From Acidobacteriota bacterium (GTDB lineage: Bacteria; Acidobacteriota; Terriglobia; Acidiferrales; UBA7541): a stretch of 64,000 nucleotides of DNA. The stretch covers positions 19,166 to 83,165 of the forward strand of contig QHYZ01000062.1 of assembly GCA_003225295.1 (NCBI GenBank), given 5' to 3'. The position numbers and the translations under genes were made by a program. Shown here piece by piece: positions 10,651-20,183 of this stretch. The notes beneath the pieces are model-generated. The model saw only the letters and a program-made list of their open reading frames with translations, had not been told where the DNA came from and did not search any database. Position 1 is the first letter of the stretch; each line of letters opens with the position of its first letter.

Positions 10651-10893
10651 ATGCAGTCTCTTTCTCCATGCGCATTCTTCGGTTCTTTTTCTTTTGGCCC
10701 TTGCTTGTGCCCGTGTTCTGGCGCAAAGCTGCCTTACCCAAAAGCCCGGGACTTCACGCCGGGGATATACAAGGTCCTCCAAAACGTCAGCGCGGCTTCT
10801 TCTACGGGCTCGCATTGGATCCGTTCGTTAGCGTACACGGTAAAACTCAAGTCCAGGGCACACCAGTGTTTGCCGTGCCCGCGGATGACGTAA
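10651..10893 (+). pseudogene. Degenerate exported-protein gene behind a LacI-like operator
   Basis: An ATG at 10651 has GGAGG at 10641-10645, a proper ribosome site. The frame it opens gives an 80-residue product without recognisable domains. One base out of frame, starting right after the ATG, the DNA encodes a typical leader (SSVLFLLALACARVLAQS). This suggests that a frameshift separated the start codon from its signal peptide. Both frames stop within 250 bases. It is probably the remnant of a secreted protein or receptor gene once controlled by the operator at 10570. It could instead be chance. Confidence 0.3.
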
Positions 10894-11013
10894 GATGGGC
10901 TCTCCGGTGTAGTCAACGGGCTCCGGGAAAATTAGGGTGCCACGACGGCAGGGTCGTCGCGAGCTGGGCTAGTTTTCTCGAGCCATGCACCCGCGGAAGT
11001 GTGGGCAGCAAGT

Positions 11014-12114
11014 ATGACCAAACCAAGAAGCGGAATCCACTTGATCGCCCACATGGCGAACGTCTCCATTGGAACTGTGGATCGCGCCTTGCACGGGCGC
11101 GGAGGGATAAAGGAATCCACGCGCCAGCGGATTCTGCAAGTTGCGCGACAGATCGGCTATACGCCCAATCTGGCGGCGCGTGCTTTATCGGTTGCTAAAG
11201 CCAGCGCTCGAGTTGGAGTGTGCATACCCCGGGAAATACACTTTTTCTATGACCAGCTTTGGAGCGGAGTCCTGGATGAAGCTCGTCGCGTCGCACAGCT
11301 GGGGCTTCAGTTCCTGAATCGACCCGTTCACGCGCTCGGAGAAGGAGATACGGCGGTCTTCAAGGAACTCGTACAATGCGGCGTCGACGGAATTATTCTC
11401 ACCGCAGGAAATCCCAAAGCTCTGACACCTCTCATTGACGAAGCGGAAGCGAATGGTATTCGTGTGGTTTGCGTATCTACCGATGCCCCGGAGAGCCGTC
11501 GTTCAAGCATTGTCTGCGTGGAACCGTCATTGAATGGCAGCCTCGCCGGTGAACTGATGGGCAAGCTCGTTCCGCGAGCTTCGAAGGTGGCGGTTGTTGC
11601 CGGCATGCTCACCGCCGAGGATCACCGCAAGAAAACCGATGGTTTTTCGGAAGCGTTCCCGCGACACTGCACTGGCGGGAAGATCGCGGGCATCATTGAA
11701 GGGCACGAAGATGAAGATGAAAGTTTCCAAAAAACGTTCGACCTCCTGCGCCGTGTCCCGAACCTTGCGGGTCTCTACGTAAACACTGTAAATTGCTTGC
11801 CGGTGTGCCGTGCGCTTGGAGCGCGGGGCCTGGCCGGAAAAGTAAAGCTAATAACCACGGATCTCTTCGCCGAGATGTCCCCGTACTTCCAAAAGGGCAC
11901 CATTACAGCGTCGATTTACCAACAACCACATCGCCAAGGTCAGATAGCCGTCCGGGTCATGGCCGACAACCTCACCAACAAAATACACTTCCCTCCCGCT
12001 GTGCACCTGAGCCCCGGAGTAGTGATGTCGTCCAATTTACATCTGTTCCGAGAAATGAGATCGGCGGATTCCAAACTCGATGAGCCAGGTCTGAAGAGCC
12101 GCCTCATCCTTTAG
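11014..12114 (+). CDS. LacI/GalR-family transcriptional regulator
   Basis: A 366-residue regulator. The helix-turn-helix is at residues 5-30 (IHLIAHMANVSIGTVDRALH), followed by a hinge helix (GYTPNLAARALS). A periplasmic-binding-protein-like sugar-binding domain runs from about 60 to 345 (CGVDGIILTAGNP, VAVVAGMLTAEDH). The ligand domain resembles the ribose-binding type. The ATG at 11014 puts the HTH at the N-terminus; an in-frame GTG at 10999 is an alternative. It is divergent from xylA-aguA and convergent with the minus-strand saccharide locus at 12249-21584. The operator at 10570 lies upstream, so autoregulation and control of xylA are plausible but unproven. Confidence 0.9.
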   Translation: MTKPRSGIHLIAHMANVSIGTVDRALHGRGGIKESTRQRILQVARQIGYTPNLAARALSVAKASARVGVCIPREIHFFYDQLWSGVLDEARRVAQLGLQFLNRPVHALGEGDTAVFKELVQCGVDGIILTAGNPKALTPLIDEAEANGIRVVCVSTDAPESRRSSIVCVEPSLNGSLAGELMGKLVPRASKVAVVAGMLTAEDHRKKTDGFSEAFPRHCTGGKIAGIIEGHEDEDESFQKTFDLLRRVPNLAGLYVNTVNCLPVCRALGARGLAGKVKLITTDLFAEMSPYFQKGTITASIYQQPHRQGQIAVRVMADNLTNKIHFPPAVHLSPGVVMSSNLHLFREMRSADSKLDEPGLKSRLIL

Positions 12115-12248
12115 GTGAACGTACAGCGTTAGCAAGGGAGTTTCCTCCTATTTATTTCCCGCTTGTTCGCTTTTTGCTGCGCTTGACCGCAATTAATACT
12201 ACGTGGCCAGCAGCAGAGGAGTGTTGGTGACGCGGTGGACATCATTCC

Positions 12249-13907
12249 TTACCGGTGGGAAACGTTTCTCAACCCCGGCGAAATCTCGTAGGCTTTCTCG
12301 AACTCTGCGCGGGATTGCTCCTCTTTTCCTTCCTGATGCAGCGCCAATGCAAGATTGTAGTGCGCTTCCGCATAGAGCGGCTTGAGGCGCACAGCCTCGA
12401 TAAACTCCGCCTGCGCCATGCGAACATCGCCCGCCTGCAACAGTACCAGCCCGAGATTGTTGTGCGCTTCCGCGAAATTCCGGTCCCGGCGCACGAGTTC
12501 ACGGAAGACATTGGCCGCGCCAGCGGTATCGTTCTCCTGGCTGAGGACCAATCCCAATTGTATCCGGGCGTCAGTGTATTGGGGATCGAGACTGATGGCT
12601 TCATGCAGCTCTCGAGCGGCTTCCTCGAGACGCCCCGTTTGCTCCAGCGCGAGGCCCAGATTGTAGTGTGCCTCCGCCAGATCAGGATCGGACATCACCG
12701 CCTGCCGGAACTCCTCGAGCGCGCGTTTGCTATCGTTCTGGCGCCAATAGAGCAGTCCGAGGCTCGAGTGGGCCTGCGCATAGTCCGGTTTCAGCTCCAG
12801 CGCTTTCTCATAGGCCGCCAAGGCACGTGCTGCATCTTGCTTGCGCTCCCAAATTACGCCCAGATAATAATGGCCGGTCGGCAGCTCGGGACTTTGCTCG
12901 ATGGAGGTCTGAAAAAGTGCCAGCGCATCGTCGAGCTTTTGCTGCTTCAGCGCTTCCACGCCCTGGAGAGTGAGATATTTCGATTGCGCCAGGCGCGCCC
13001 GGAACTCATGCAGGGCGTTCAGATCATCCAGCTCCTTTTTCGCCGCGCTGGTTTCGCCCTGAGCGCGCAAAGCGATACCCAGGCTGTAGTGCGCCTTTTC
13101 GAAATCAGGCTTCAGCTCGATGGCTCGCCGGAATGCTGCGGTCGCGCCGGCTATGTCGCCGCCGGATTTGAGCTCCATGCCCAGGTTATATTGCGCCTCT
13201 GGATCTTGGGGATCGATTTCGACAGCTTTGCGGAACTGGGCGAAGGCGCCCGCGTGATCGCCCTGACGGCGCAGCGTCACTCCCAGCAGCGAGTGCGCCC
13301 GTGCGAACTGGGGATTAAGTCGGAGGGCGCGGCGAAACTCAGCCGCGGCGCCATCCAGATTGCCGAGCTGTCCCTCGGTCAGCCCCAACTCTAAATGCAT
13401 CTCGGCAGAGGGCTTCGATTGTAGCGCCCGCCGTAGCTCGCGCTCAGCGGCCGAAGGATCGTTCTGTTGCAAATAAATGCGCGCCAGGAGGCGGCGTGCT
13501 GCGGCGTTCGCGGGATCGAGGTCTACCGCCGTGCGTAGTTCCTTGAGCGCGGCGGCCTGATCGTTCAGATCGTACAAGGTCGCGCCTAATCCGTAGTGCG
13601 CATCGGCCCACTTCGGTTTGAGCCGCAGCGTGGCTTCGAACTCTGCAGCGGCCTGTTTGGCGTCACCCTTGTATTTCAGCGTCAGCGCCAAATTGTAATG
13701 CGTATCCGGGTCGTTGGGTTTGAGGTCCAGGGCCTTGTGATAACTCGCGATGGCTTGATCCCAGGACTTGTGGCGCGAAAGCTCGATGGCCTGTTGACGG
13801 TAACTCTCGACAGTCTGCCCAAAAGAAGGTGCTGCGAGCCAGAGGCCCAGAAGTAGCAGAAACACCTTGGGCCTACACCCTGTCCGAAGTTGAGGGAATT
13901 GTTTCAT
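12249..13907 (-). CDS. Secreted TPR-repeat protein
   Basis: A 552-residue protein with a signal peptide (about 1-31, ending PSFGQ) and around 14 TPRs covering most of the rest. The repeats are very regular (DPDLAEAHYNLGLALEQTG, KPDYAQAHSSLGLLYWRQ). A non-TPR linker near residues 265-300 splits the array in two. It is the last gene of a minus-strand run behind the receptor at 13970, 62 bases downstream, with a perfect hairpin between them. It recalls the receptor-TPR pairs at 322/4199 and 53305/57213. The function is unknown; a SusD-like accessory role is inference. Confidence 0.88.
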   Translation of the reverse strand: MKQFPQLRTGCRPKVFLLLLGLWLAAPSFGQTVESYRQQAIELSRHKSWDQAIASYHKALDLKPNDPDTHYNLALTLKYKGDAKQAAAEFEATLRLKPKWADAHYGLGATLYDLNDQAAALKELRTAVDLDPANAAARRLLARIYLQQNDPSAAERELRRALQSKPSAEMHLELGLTEGQLGNLDGAAAEFRRALRLNPQFARAHSLLGVTLRRQGDHAGAFAQFRKAVEIDPQDPEAQYNLGMELKSGGDIAGATAAFRRAIELKPDFEKAHYSLGIALRAQGETSAAKKELDDLNALHEFRARLAQSKYLTLQGVEALKQQKLDDALALFQTSIEQSPELPTGHYYLGVIWERKQDAARALAAYEKALELKPDYAQAHSSLGLLYWRQNDSKRALEEFRQAVMSDPDLAEAHYNLGLALEQTGRLEEAARELHEAISLDPQYTDARIQLGLVLSQENDTAGAANVFRELVRRDRNFAEAHNNLGLVLLQAGDVRMAQAEFIEAVRLKPLYAEAHYNLALALHQEGKEEQSRAEFEKAYEISPGLRNVSHR

Positions 13908-13929
13908 TCAGGCATAAGTTAACCGGGCA

Positions 13930-13951
13930 GGACAGGCATTCCTGCCTGTCC
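13930..13951. repeat. Perfect hairpin between receptor and TPR genes
   Basis: GGACAGGCA at 13930-13938 and TGCCTGTCC at 13943-13951 form a 9-bp stem with a four-base loop. No T-run follows on the minus strand, so it is not a classical terminator. It may be a REP-like dispersed palindrome, or a structure that protects or pauses the receptor transcript. I saw no second copy in the window. Confidence 0.5.
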
Positions 13952-13969
13952 CACTTGGCGCCGCACACT

Positions 13970-16900
13970 TTACCAGGTGAACTTCGCGCTGATTTGACCT
14001 TCGCGCAAGCCGCTACCAGTGTCTCCGAATGACCTGGTACTGGTCACTCTGCCGAACGTGTCGGTGTTGTTGAAATTGCCGTGCGGGTTGTTGAAATTAG
14101 CGTGGTTAAATAAATTGAAAAATTCCGCTCGAATTTCGAACCCCATGGCCTCTCTGATCATCGTCCTCTTAGAGATCCCGAAGTCGGTGACGTTGATTCC
14201 CGGGCCGTGGAAGAACTGGCGGTTGGCGTTGCCAAATCCGCCGTTTGGACCACTGGCAAATGCGTCCGGTAGGAAGTAGGTGTTCGCTCCATTGGGACCA
14301 TCCTTGCGGGGATTTTGGATCACGACCTTCCCCACAATGTTGGGTACATCGGTGTTCCCACCTCCAACCAGCGAGTAATCCCCGCCCTGGCTGAGCCCGA
14401 CGGGCAGACCGCCGGAGAGCCGAGTAACACCGTTCAGGCTCCAGCCTTGCGTCAAGCGCTTCGGCAGTTTGCCGAAGGCCCGCTCGAAGGGAACGGCCCA
14501 GATGTAACTCACCACGAAGTTGTGGGTGATGTCGTATGCAGAGAGCGAGCGGCTGAGCCGGGGGTTCAAGAAGTTCACCCACTGGCCGAAGCCGGAAGAA
14601 TTGTCCATCGCCTTGGAGAACGTGTAGGCCGCCAGGAAGGTAAAATCCGCGGCTTTGCGCTCCACTGTGATCTGTCCGGCGGAGTAGCTCGAATTGGCGA
14701 TGTTGGCCGTGAAGCTGTTGTCCTGACTGAAGTCCGGCCCCAGATGATCACGCGTGCCGGCTATGCAGGTGCTGCCAGCTGGGGTTCCCGACGGACATGG
14801 GGTGGTAAACGCCTTAGCCGGGGCGGGCGTGCCTGGAGACAGAGTATACGTCTGGTTCTCGCCGTTGCGCCCACATGTAGGCGTGGCGCCCAATTGGTTG
14901 AGCTGCAGGCAAAGAGCGAAGTCGCCGGGATTGGCGTCGTATTGGGAGATTAGCTTGTGGCCCTGCGTTCCGACATAAGCCAGCGTCAGCACCGTCGATT
15001 TACTCAGCTCCCGCTGAATGGACAAATTGTAGTGTTCCGCATAGGGCGGCCGATTGTGAATGTCGTAGCCCGGCGAAAACGAGATGGGCAGATAAATTGA
15101 ATAGTCTAGCGTTTTATTAGCCGGGCTTCCCGGCTTCGGTAACACAAACGGGAAGCGCTGGGTTTCTGACATTCCGTTAGCGACTTCCTGGAACGGCTGG
15201 TCGAAGTTGACTGGGTTCGGCGATACCCAATACAGCCCAAAGGGAGCATCTCCAACCTCGTAGAACAGGTTCAGGTCTTCGATCGACGTGTAGTAGATGC
15301 CATAAGACGCTCGGATGCTGGACTTGCCGGGGCCACCGAAGATCTTGGCCGCAATCCCATCCTTGAAGCCGGGCGAGTAAGCTATGCCGAGCCGCGGAGA
15401 GAAGTCGTTATACCGAGTGGGAGCGAGTGTGCTCGGAATGCCCGGGTCCCCCGGCACCACCCACCCTAGCGGGGCAGTCGGGAACTGTGTGGACTGCAAG
15501 CCAGGCACGATGGTCTCAATCTTGCCCTGAGTGTCATACCACGGCATGCTTACTTCCCAGCGTACACCGAGATTTAGCGTGACGTTCGGCTTGACCTTGT
15601 AGGTGTCCTCAGCGAACGCTCCGCCATAACGCGACCGTGAATCTAGGAACTGCTGGCTGCACTGGTTATAGTTTTGCGCTGCGCCGAGCAGGAAGTCTGC
15701 GAAATCTGAGCCGCTTATGCTGCCATCGAAGGTGAAGTCTCCGTTTGGCGCGCACGTATTGCGCTCATTGATCTGCAGGTAGCGGAACTCACCGCCAAAC
15801 TTGAGTGTGTGCCGGCCTCGCGCTTTCGAGAAAGTGTCGGAGACGTGCCAAGTGTTGTTAGGCTGAAACGTCGTCAGCGTATTCACTCCCAGGGAGAAGT
15901 TATTGAAGTATATCGGCGGCACCGTCTGTGGAAATCCAGGAGGGCCCGAGGGGATGATGCCGAGAGTTCCTGGGCCCGTTGCGAAACCGAGATCCGAGAG
16001 TTTTGCGAAGCTACTACTTGGCTCGTCCGTGTGCGTAGCTGTCCGGAAGAAGCTCAAACGAAATTGATTCACCGCGCTTGCACCGTGAGTTTTGTTGTTA
16101 CTGAGGACGACCTGCTGTGCACGGGTTACCGTGACGCTCGAAAAGCCTGGCACGCTGGCGTCCAGCGCGTTAAAGTTATTGGAGTCGTCGAAGTGATAAT
16201 AAAACGACCAGTCGCCGGTCATCTTGTTGATAAAGTCCACGCGTTGTCCGGCCTTGTCATCCTTTATCTTGTTCCTTTGGCTGGCGTCGGCGAAATTGCC
16301 ATTACCATCGCCTATCGGGATGTAGGGTAGTATTTTGGTTGCCGGCAAGGAAAAGGCGGCGGACGGTATCGTAACCGTTTGTGAGACCGGGTCAGTCGGA
16401 AACACGCACTGGGTGGTGTTGGCGCAGGTTGGTGTGGAATAAGGTTCCCCATCGACGACCGTCTGACCGGTGGTGGCGGCGAGCCGTTGCGTCAGCGTAT
16501 CCGCCCAATTTAATCCACACGTAGCACCGCCGGGGCAGGGTTGACTGCTCACGAGTAGTGGCTTGCCGCTGGAATCCGCAAAGTCAGCCGGGGTGAAGGT
16601 GCCACTCCGCTGGTCCGCTGTCGGCACCGTCACCGAACCCGTGCTGGCTCCCCTAACCTCTCGCGTTCCCTGATAGTCCGTGAACCAGAAGAGCTTGTTC
16701 TTCCAGAAAGGCCCTCCCACGGCGTAGCCGAACTGGTTACGCCGCAGTTCCGCTTTCGGTTGATCGATCGGGTCGAAGAAACCTCGCGCGTCGAATTTGT
16801 CGTTGCGCAAGAATTCGAACGCAGATCCATGAATGCCATTGGTGCCGGACTTGGTAATCGTGTTCATTACTGCGCCGCTGAATTTTCCGTACTCGGCATC

Positions 16901-17611
16901 AAAACTATTGGTGATCAGTCGGAATTCCTCCACCGAATCGAGATTGGGGACCAACCCGGCACCCAGGTTGCGTCCTTCGCTCACGTCGCCGCCGTTCACC
17001 AGGAATGCGTTGGCCGTCTCCCGCTGGCCGTTTACCGAAAGGTTGCCGGCGTTCGGCGAGTATCCTCCGGAAACTGACCGGTCCTGCTGCATGGTGCCGG
17101 ACGTAACGGGCACCACTCCCGCTTGCAGGCCGAGAAGATCTAAGTAGCTGCGGCCATTCAATGGCAGCGCCAGCATTTTCTTTGTTTCAATAACGTCACC
17201 CAGCTGCGTGCTTTCCGTCTGCACTTGCACCGCGTTGGCGGTAACGCTGACCTCTTGTTGCATGCTGCCAACTTCGAGCGTAACGTCAATGCGCAATTGG
17301 TCGTTCACTTTCAAGTCGATATCTGTGGTGATGAACTGTTGGAATCCGGGGGCGCTGGCGGTGAGCGTGTAGTTTCCGGCCGGTAGAGCCAGTATCCGGT
17401 AGGAACCGTCAGCGGCCGAAGTGGTATCCTTCTTGAAATTGGTTTGCACATTCGTGGCTACGATGCGCGCGCCCGCAACCACAGCTTGCGTACGGTCGTG
17501 CACCACACCCAGAATCGATCCGGTTACGTCCGCGCGCAGCGCAGTCGGGCCAAAAATTATTGCCAGAACAAGCAGGAGAGCTGAAGCCACACGGCTATGG
17601 CGATTTTGCAT
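13970..17611 (-). CDS. TonB-dependent receptor with carboxypeptidase-regulatory-like N-terminus
   Basis: A 1,213-residue Oar/SusC-like outer-membrane receptor. Its signal peptide (about 1-28) ends before DVTGSILGVVHD, the start of the Ig-like regulatory domain (about 29-110). The plug follows (LPLNGRSYLDLLGLQAG, FLVNGGDVSEGR), then a large barrel with RHTLKFGGEFRYLQ and FEIRAEFFNLFNHANF. The protein ends in the aromatic SAKFTW. The ATG at 17611 has GGGGTG nearby and gives a clean leader; 17641 is an in-frame alternative without a ribosome site. It sits between a clan GH-D lipoprotein gene upstream and a TPR gene downstream on the same strand, suggesting uptake of a galactoside-type or related saccharide (inference). 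Confidence 0.9.
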   Translation of the reverse strand: MQNRHSRVASALLLVLAIIFGPTALRADVTGSILGVVHDRTQAVVAGARIVATNVQTNFKKDTTSAADGSYRILALPAGNYTLTASAPGFQQFITTDIDLKVNDQLRIDVTLEVGSMQQEVSVTANAVQVQTESTQLGDVIETKKMLALPLNGRSYLDLLGLQAGVVPVTSGTMQQDRSVSGGYSPNAGNLSVNGQRETANAFLVNGGDVSEGRNLGAGLVPNLDSVEEFRLITNSFDAEYGKFSGAVMNTITKSGTNGIHGSAFEFLRNDKFDARGFFDPIDQPKAELRRNQFGYAVGGPFWKNKLFWFTDYQGTREVRGASTGSVTVPTADQRSGTFTPADFADSSGKPLLVSSQPCPGGATCGLNWADTLTQRLAATTGQTVVDGEPYSTPTCANTTQCVFPTDPVSQTVTIPSAAFSLPATKILPYIPIGDGNGNFADASQRNKIKDDKAGQRVDFINKMTGDWSFYYHFDDSNNFNALDASVPGFSSVTVTRAQQVVLSNNKTHGASAVNQFRLSFFRTATHTDEPSSSFAKLSDLGFATGPGTLGIIPSGPPGFPQTVPPIYFNNFSLGVNTLTTFQPNNTWHVSDTFSKARGRHTLKFGGEFRYLQINERNTCAPNGDFTFDGSISGSDFADFLLGAAQNYNQCSQQFLDSRSRYGGAFAEDTYKVKPNVTLNLGVRWEVSMPWYDTQGKIETIVPGLQSTQFPTAPLGWVVPGDPGIPSTLAPTRYNDFSPRLGIAYSPGFKDGIAAKIFGGPGKSSIRASYGIYYTSIEDLNLFYEVGDAPFGLYWVSPNPVNFDQPFQEVANGMSETQRFPFVLPKPGSPANKTLDYSIYLPISFSPGYDIHNRPPYAEHYNLSIQRELSKSTVLTLAYVGTQGHKLISQYDANPGDFALCLQLNQLGATPTCGRNGENQTYTLSPGTPAPAKAFTTPCPSGTPAGSTCIAGTRDHLGPDFSQDNSFTANIANSSYSAGQITVERKAADFTFLAAYTFSKAMDNSSGFGQWVNFLNPRLSRSLSAYDITHNFVVSYIWAVPFERAFGKLPKRLTQGWSLNGVTRLSGGLPVGLSQGGDYSLVGGGNTDVPNIVGKVVIQNPRKDGPNGANTYFLPDAFASGPNGGFGNANRQFFHGPGINVTDFGISKRTMIREAMGFEIRAEFFNLFNHANFNNPHGNFNNTDTFGRVTSTRSFGDTGSGLREGQISAKFTW

Positions 17612-17762
17612 GACACACCCCGAATGAGGGTAGCATGTCACAAAACGCTAGCGGCAATCAAGATGGTCGTTTAGGTCGTTTATTCGGCGGCTCTGGAGTG
17701 TGGTGTAGATCTCGGGCCGCGGAACGGAAAAATTCGCCGGAAGTAGCTTTTTGGGTCGTGGG

Positions 17763-20045
17763 CTAGCGCTTCGCCTCCGCCGGTGCGGGCGTGGCCTCAA
17801 GCAAGAGGTTCTCGCTGAATTCCGCCTTCAGCTTTGCTGTCGGTCCCGTCACCACGCCATAAGCTGTCTTGTTCACGTAATCCATGATCCTGTAATTCTT
17901 CCCCGCTGCCAGACCGCGCAATTCCAGTTCGCCCTTCCAAATCCCTTCAGGAGACTTCTGCTTGAGCACCTTCATTGGCTTTTCCGGCGCGTAGAACGCG
18001 TAGAACATCCTTCCGTCCTTCTCGATGGCATAGGCCTCCGGGGAATCGTAGCCATAAACGTAAAGGTCGAGAAAATTCCCCTTTGAAAGCATCTTCTCGT
18101 TGTACAGGGCGATCCACTTTTTCCAGTGCGCCTCTTTGCCAGGTTTCAAATATACATTTTTCAGTTGTGGCCCGTATTCAGGCCAGGTGAATTTCGTGCC
18201 CAGCACGCCGCCGGTCCCCAGGGTCGACGCGAAATCATCCCCCAGATCTTCTTCTTTGTCGCCTTCACCACTAATTCGTGTCAGTTCAACATGATCACCA
18301 TAAATAGCCGCCCGCGGCCCAAGAAGAGCCTTGTACATCTTGATCCGTCTGCGCACCTGCACCGAGCCCACGGGATCAGCCGTCACGGCCTGGTCCATGT
18401 AGCGAAACCACGCCAAGCTCGGCGGCGTGCCGCACGGGCAGCTCTGCGTCACACTGTTCGGCTTCAGCGCCCGCGTGGTCTCGAAAATCGTTTTGTATAC
18501 TTCACCCATCGCGTATACCGAATCCAGCGGAGACTTGTGGTGGTGCTTCGGGTTATAGCATGGGGGCGTTGCGTAAACGTTGTCCAGCTTGTGCCCGTCG
18601 AATCCCCAATCACGAATGAAGCGCTCCGTCAGCCCTTGGTAATAAGCTTGCACTTCCGGTACCGCCGGACAAAGTGTCGCCAGATTGCGCGTCATCCGCG
18701 CCGGTTTCCCGTTTTTATCAAGTGCCAGCCAGTCCGGATGCTCTCTGACTACTTCTGAAACGACGAATTTGTGGCCGCCATATCCGTTGTGCCCGTCTTC
18801 GACCGCCAGCGGCAGCCACCACAACTGCACGTTGATCCCTTGCGCGTGAAAATCCCTCGCCATGTTCTGAATCGCATCATCCGCAAAGGTATCCTTCCGC
18901 GGCTTCCAGTCGCCGTAATTGTCGAACCACCGGTCGTCCAGCGTCGCCCAATGAATGCCCAGCTCCTTTAGTTTCGGGATGGTCCCCAGCATCTGTTTGG
19001 GCGTCACTTCGGATTCATAGCCCCAACCGCACCAGCTGACCGCGTAGTTTTCCTCATTGTTTCTGGGCCGGGTCAATCCCTCGCGCTCCACCGCGTTTGA
19101 CCACAGGCTCAGCGGTTCGTAATAGTCGCCTTTGTATACCGCGAGGAACGTGCGCGGGGTCGAATATACGTCTCCCGTTTTCAGCTTCCTATTCGCCGGC
19201 AAGCGTACCGACGCCAACACGCGCTGATCTCTGGTCGTTTCCACGGGAATCGAGAGAACCAATGGCAGCGTTTCAATGTGTCCGATTGCTTCTCCAACAC
19301 TCCGCGTCCAGAACGCCACCACTGGAATGCCCCCGCCCACGCGCCCCAAATCTCCCTGTACCTCCACGGGCGCCCCGAATGGGTTCTCTTGTGAAAATTT
19401 TGCTGGCACCCGAAGCACATCGTCCTTGCCCCAGTTCAGGCTGGACCCGAAGAACGACCACATCTCATGGGGGGCAGCTCGCCAATCACTCCGTTGGGCA
19501 TTCAGTCGGTGCCTCTGGAGCGAGATGCTGTCGAGCACAACGTCTTTCCGTCCCGCATTGCGCAGTGCAGCCGAGAGCAGCGCCATCGTCGGAGAGTCGT
19601 CGTACACTTCAATGGTCAAGATCTCTTCGAGACCGGTGCTCGCGCTCGTCCCAGGAACGTCCAGGTGTTTTCCGACTCGTCCAAGCTTGCCGGTGGCCTC
19701 GGCTACCTTCGCGTGCGTCAAATCAAATATCAAGTCGCGCACTTCGGCGCGCCCAGCGATCAGCTGCTGTCCCGCTTCCTTTCCCGGATCTTCCAGCGTG
19801 AGCATCTGGCCGGCACTCTGCAGGCTTGCCTGCAAGTAACCGGAAGGCCGCAGCAAAAACTCCGCTGCTCGCGTATGCATGTGGATGCCATCGCTCTCCG
19901 TGCTGACGGTGATCGCTGATGTTTCGACCGTCACGGATGCAGCCGCCGGTTGCGCTTCCTTGTTCTTACAGCCGGCGCATTGCACCAGCCCCGCGGCTAG
20001 CAGCATCGCGAGTGTTCGTCCCCACGACGTCCGGTTATTTCCCAC
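17763..20045 (-). CDS. Putative alpha-galactosidase-like (clan GH-D) glycoside hydrolase lipoprotein
   Basis: About 760 residues from the GTG at 20045. This start gives a lipoprotein leader (LAMLLAAGLVQCAGC) with probable lipidated Cys26. An upstream in-frame ATG at 20174 would add 43 residues of arginine/proline-rich sequence that does not look exported. An N-terminal beta-sandwich (to about 310) precedes a catalytic barrel similar to the GH27/GH36 group: YAVSWCGWGYE, then GFDGHKLDN with Asp488 as probable nucleophile, and DQAVTADPVGS with Asp557 as probable acid/base. GH36 is the best guess; the exact family and linkage are uncertain. It lies between a DUF4380-like gene and the receptor at 13970, all on one strand. 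Confidence 0.72.
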   Translation of the reverse strand: MGNNRTSWGRTLAMLLAAGLVQCAGCKNKEAQPAAASVTVETSAITVSTESDGIHMHTRAAEFLLRPSGYLQASLQSAGQMLTLEDPGKEAGQQLIAGRAEVRDLIFDLTHAKVAEATGKLGRVGKHLDVPGTSASTGLEEILTIEVYDDSPTMALLSAALRNAGRKDVVLDSISLQRHRLNAQRSDWRAAPHEMWSFFGSSLNWGKDDVLRVPAKFSQENPFGAPVEVQGDLGRVGGGIPVVAFWTRSVGEAIGHIETLPLVLSIPVETTRDQRVLASVRLPANRKLKTGDVYSTPRTFLAVYKGDYYEPLSLWSNAVEREGLTRPRNNEENYAVSWCGWGYESEVTPKQMLGTIPKLKELGIHWATLDDRWFDNYGDWKPRKDTFADDAIQNMARDFHAQGINVQLWWLPLAVEDGHNGYGGHKFVVSEVVREHPDWLALDKNGKPARMTRNLATLCPAVPEVQAYYQGLTERFIRDWGFDGHKLDNVYATPPCYNPKHHHKSPLDSVYAMGEVYKTIFETTRALKPNSVTQSCPCGTPPSLAWFRYMDQAVTADPVGSVQVRRRIKMYKALLGPRAAIYGDHVELTRISGEGDKEEDLGDDFASTLGTGGVLGTKFTWPEYGPQLKNVYLKPGKEAHWKKWIALYNEKMLSKGNFLDLYVYGYDSPEAYAIEKDGRMFYAFYAPEKPMKVLKQKSPEGIWKGELELRGLAAGKNYRIMDYVNKTAYGVVTGPTAKLKAEFSENLLLEATPAPAEAKR

Positions 20046-20183
20046 TGTTTCACCACCAACGCTTGCCGGTCGCCAAGTCCCACGACCGATGAAAGCCCCG
20101 GCCCTTCTGCGCCGGGGACGGGGATCAGAGGCAAGCGCAGAAGGCTCCCCGGACCCCGCACCTTTAACCAACACGTTCGCGTC

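Noticed and set aside
10395..11198. 267-codon plus-strand frame upstream of and into the LacI gene
   Set aside because: It overlaps the LacI helix-turn-helix in another frame, has no ribosome site or domain, and the signal-like peptide is in a different frame.
12255..13394. 379-codon plus-strand frame
   Set aside because: It is the antisense of the TPR gene at 12249; the regular TPR repeats are on the minus strand and the plus frame has no recognisable domain.
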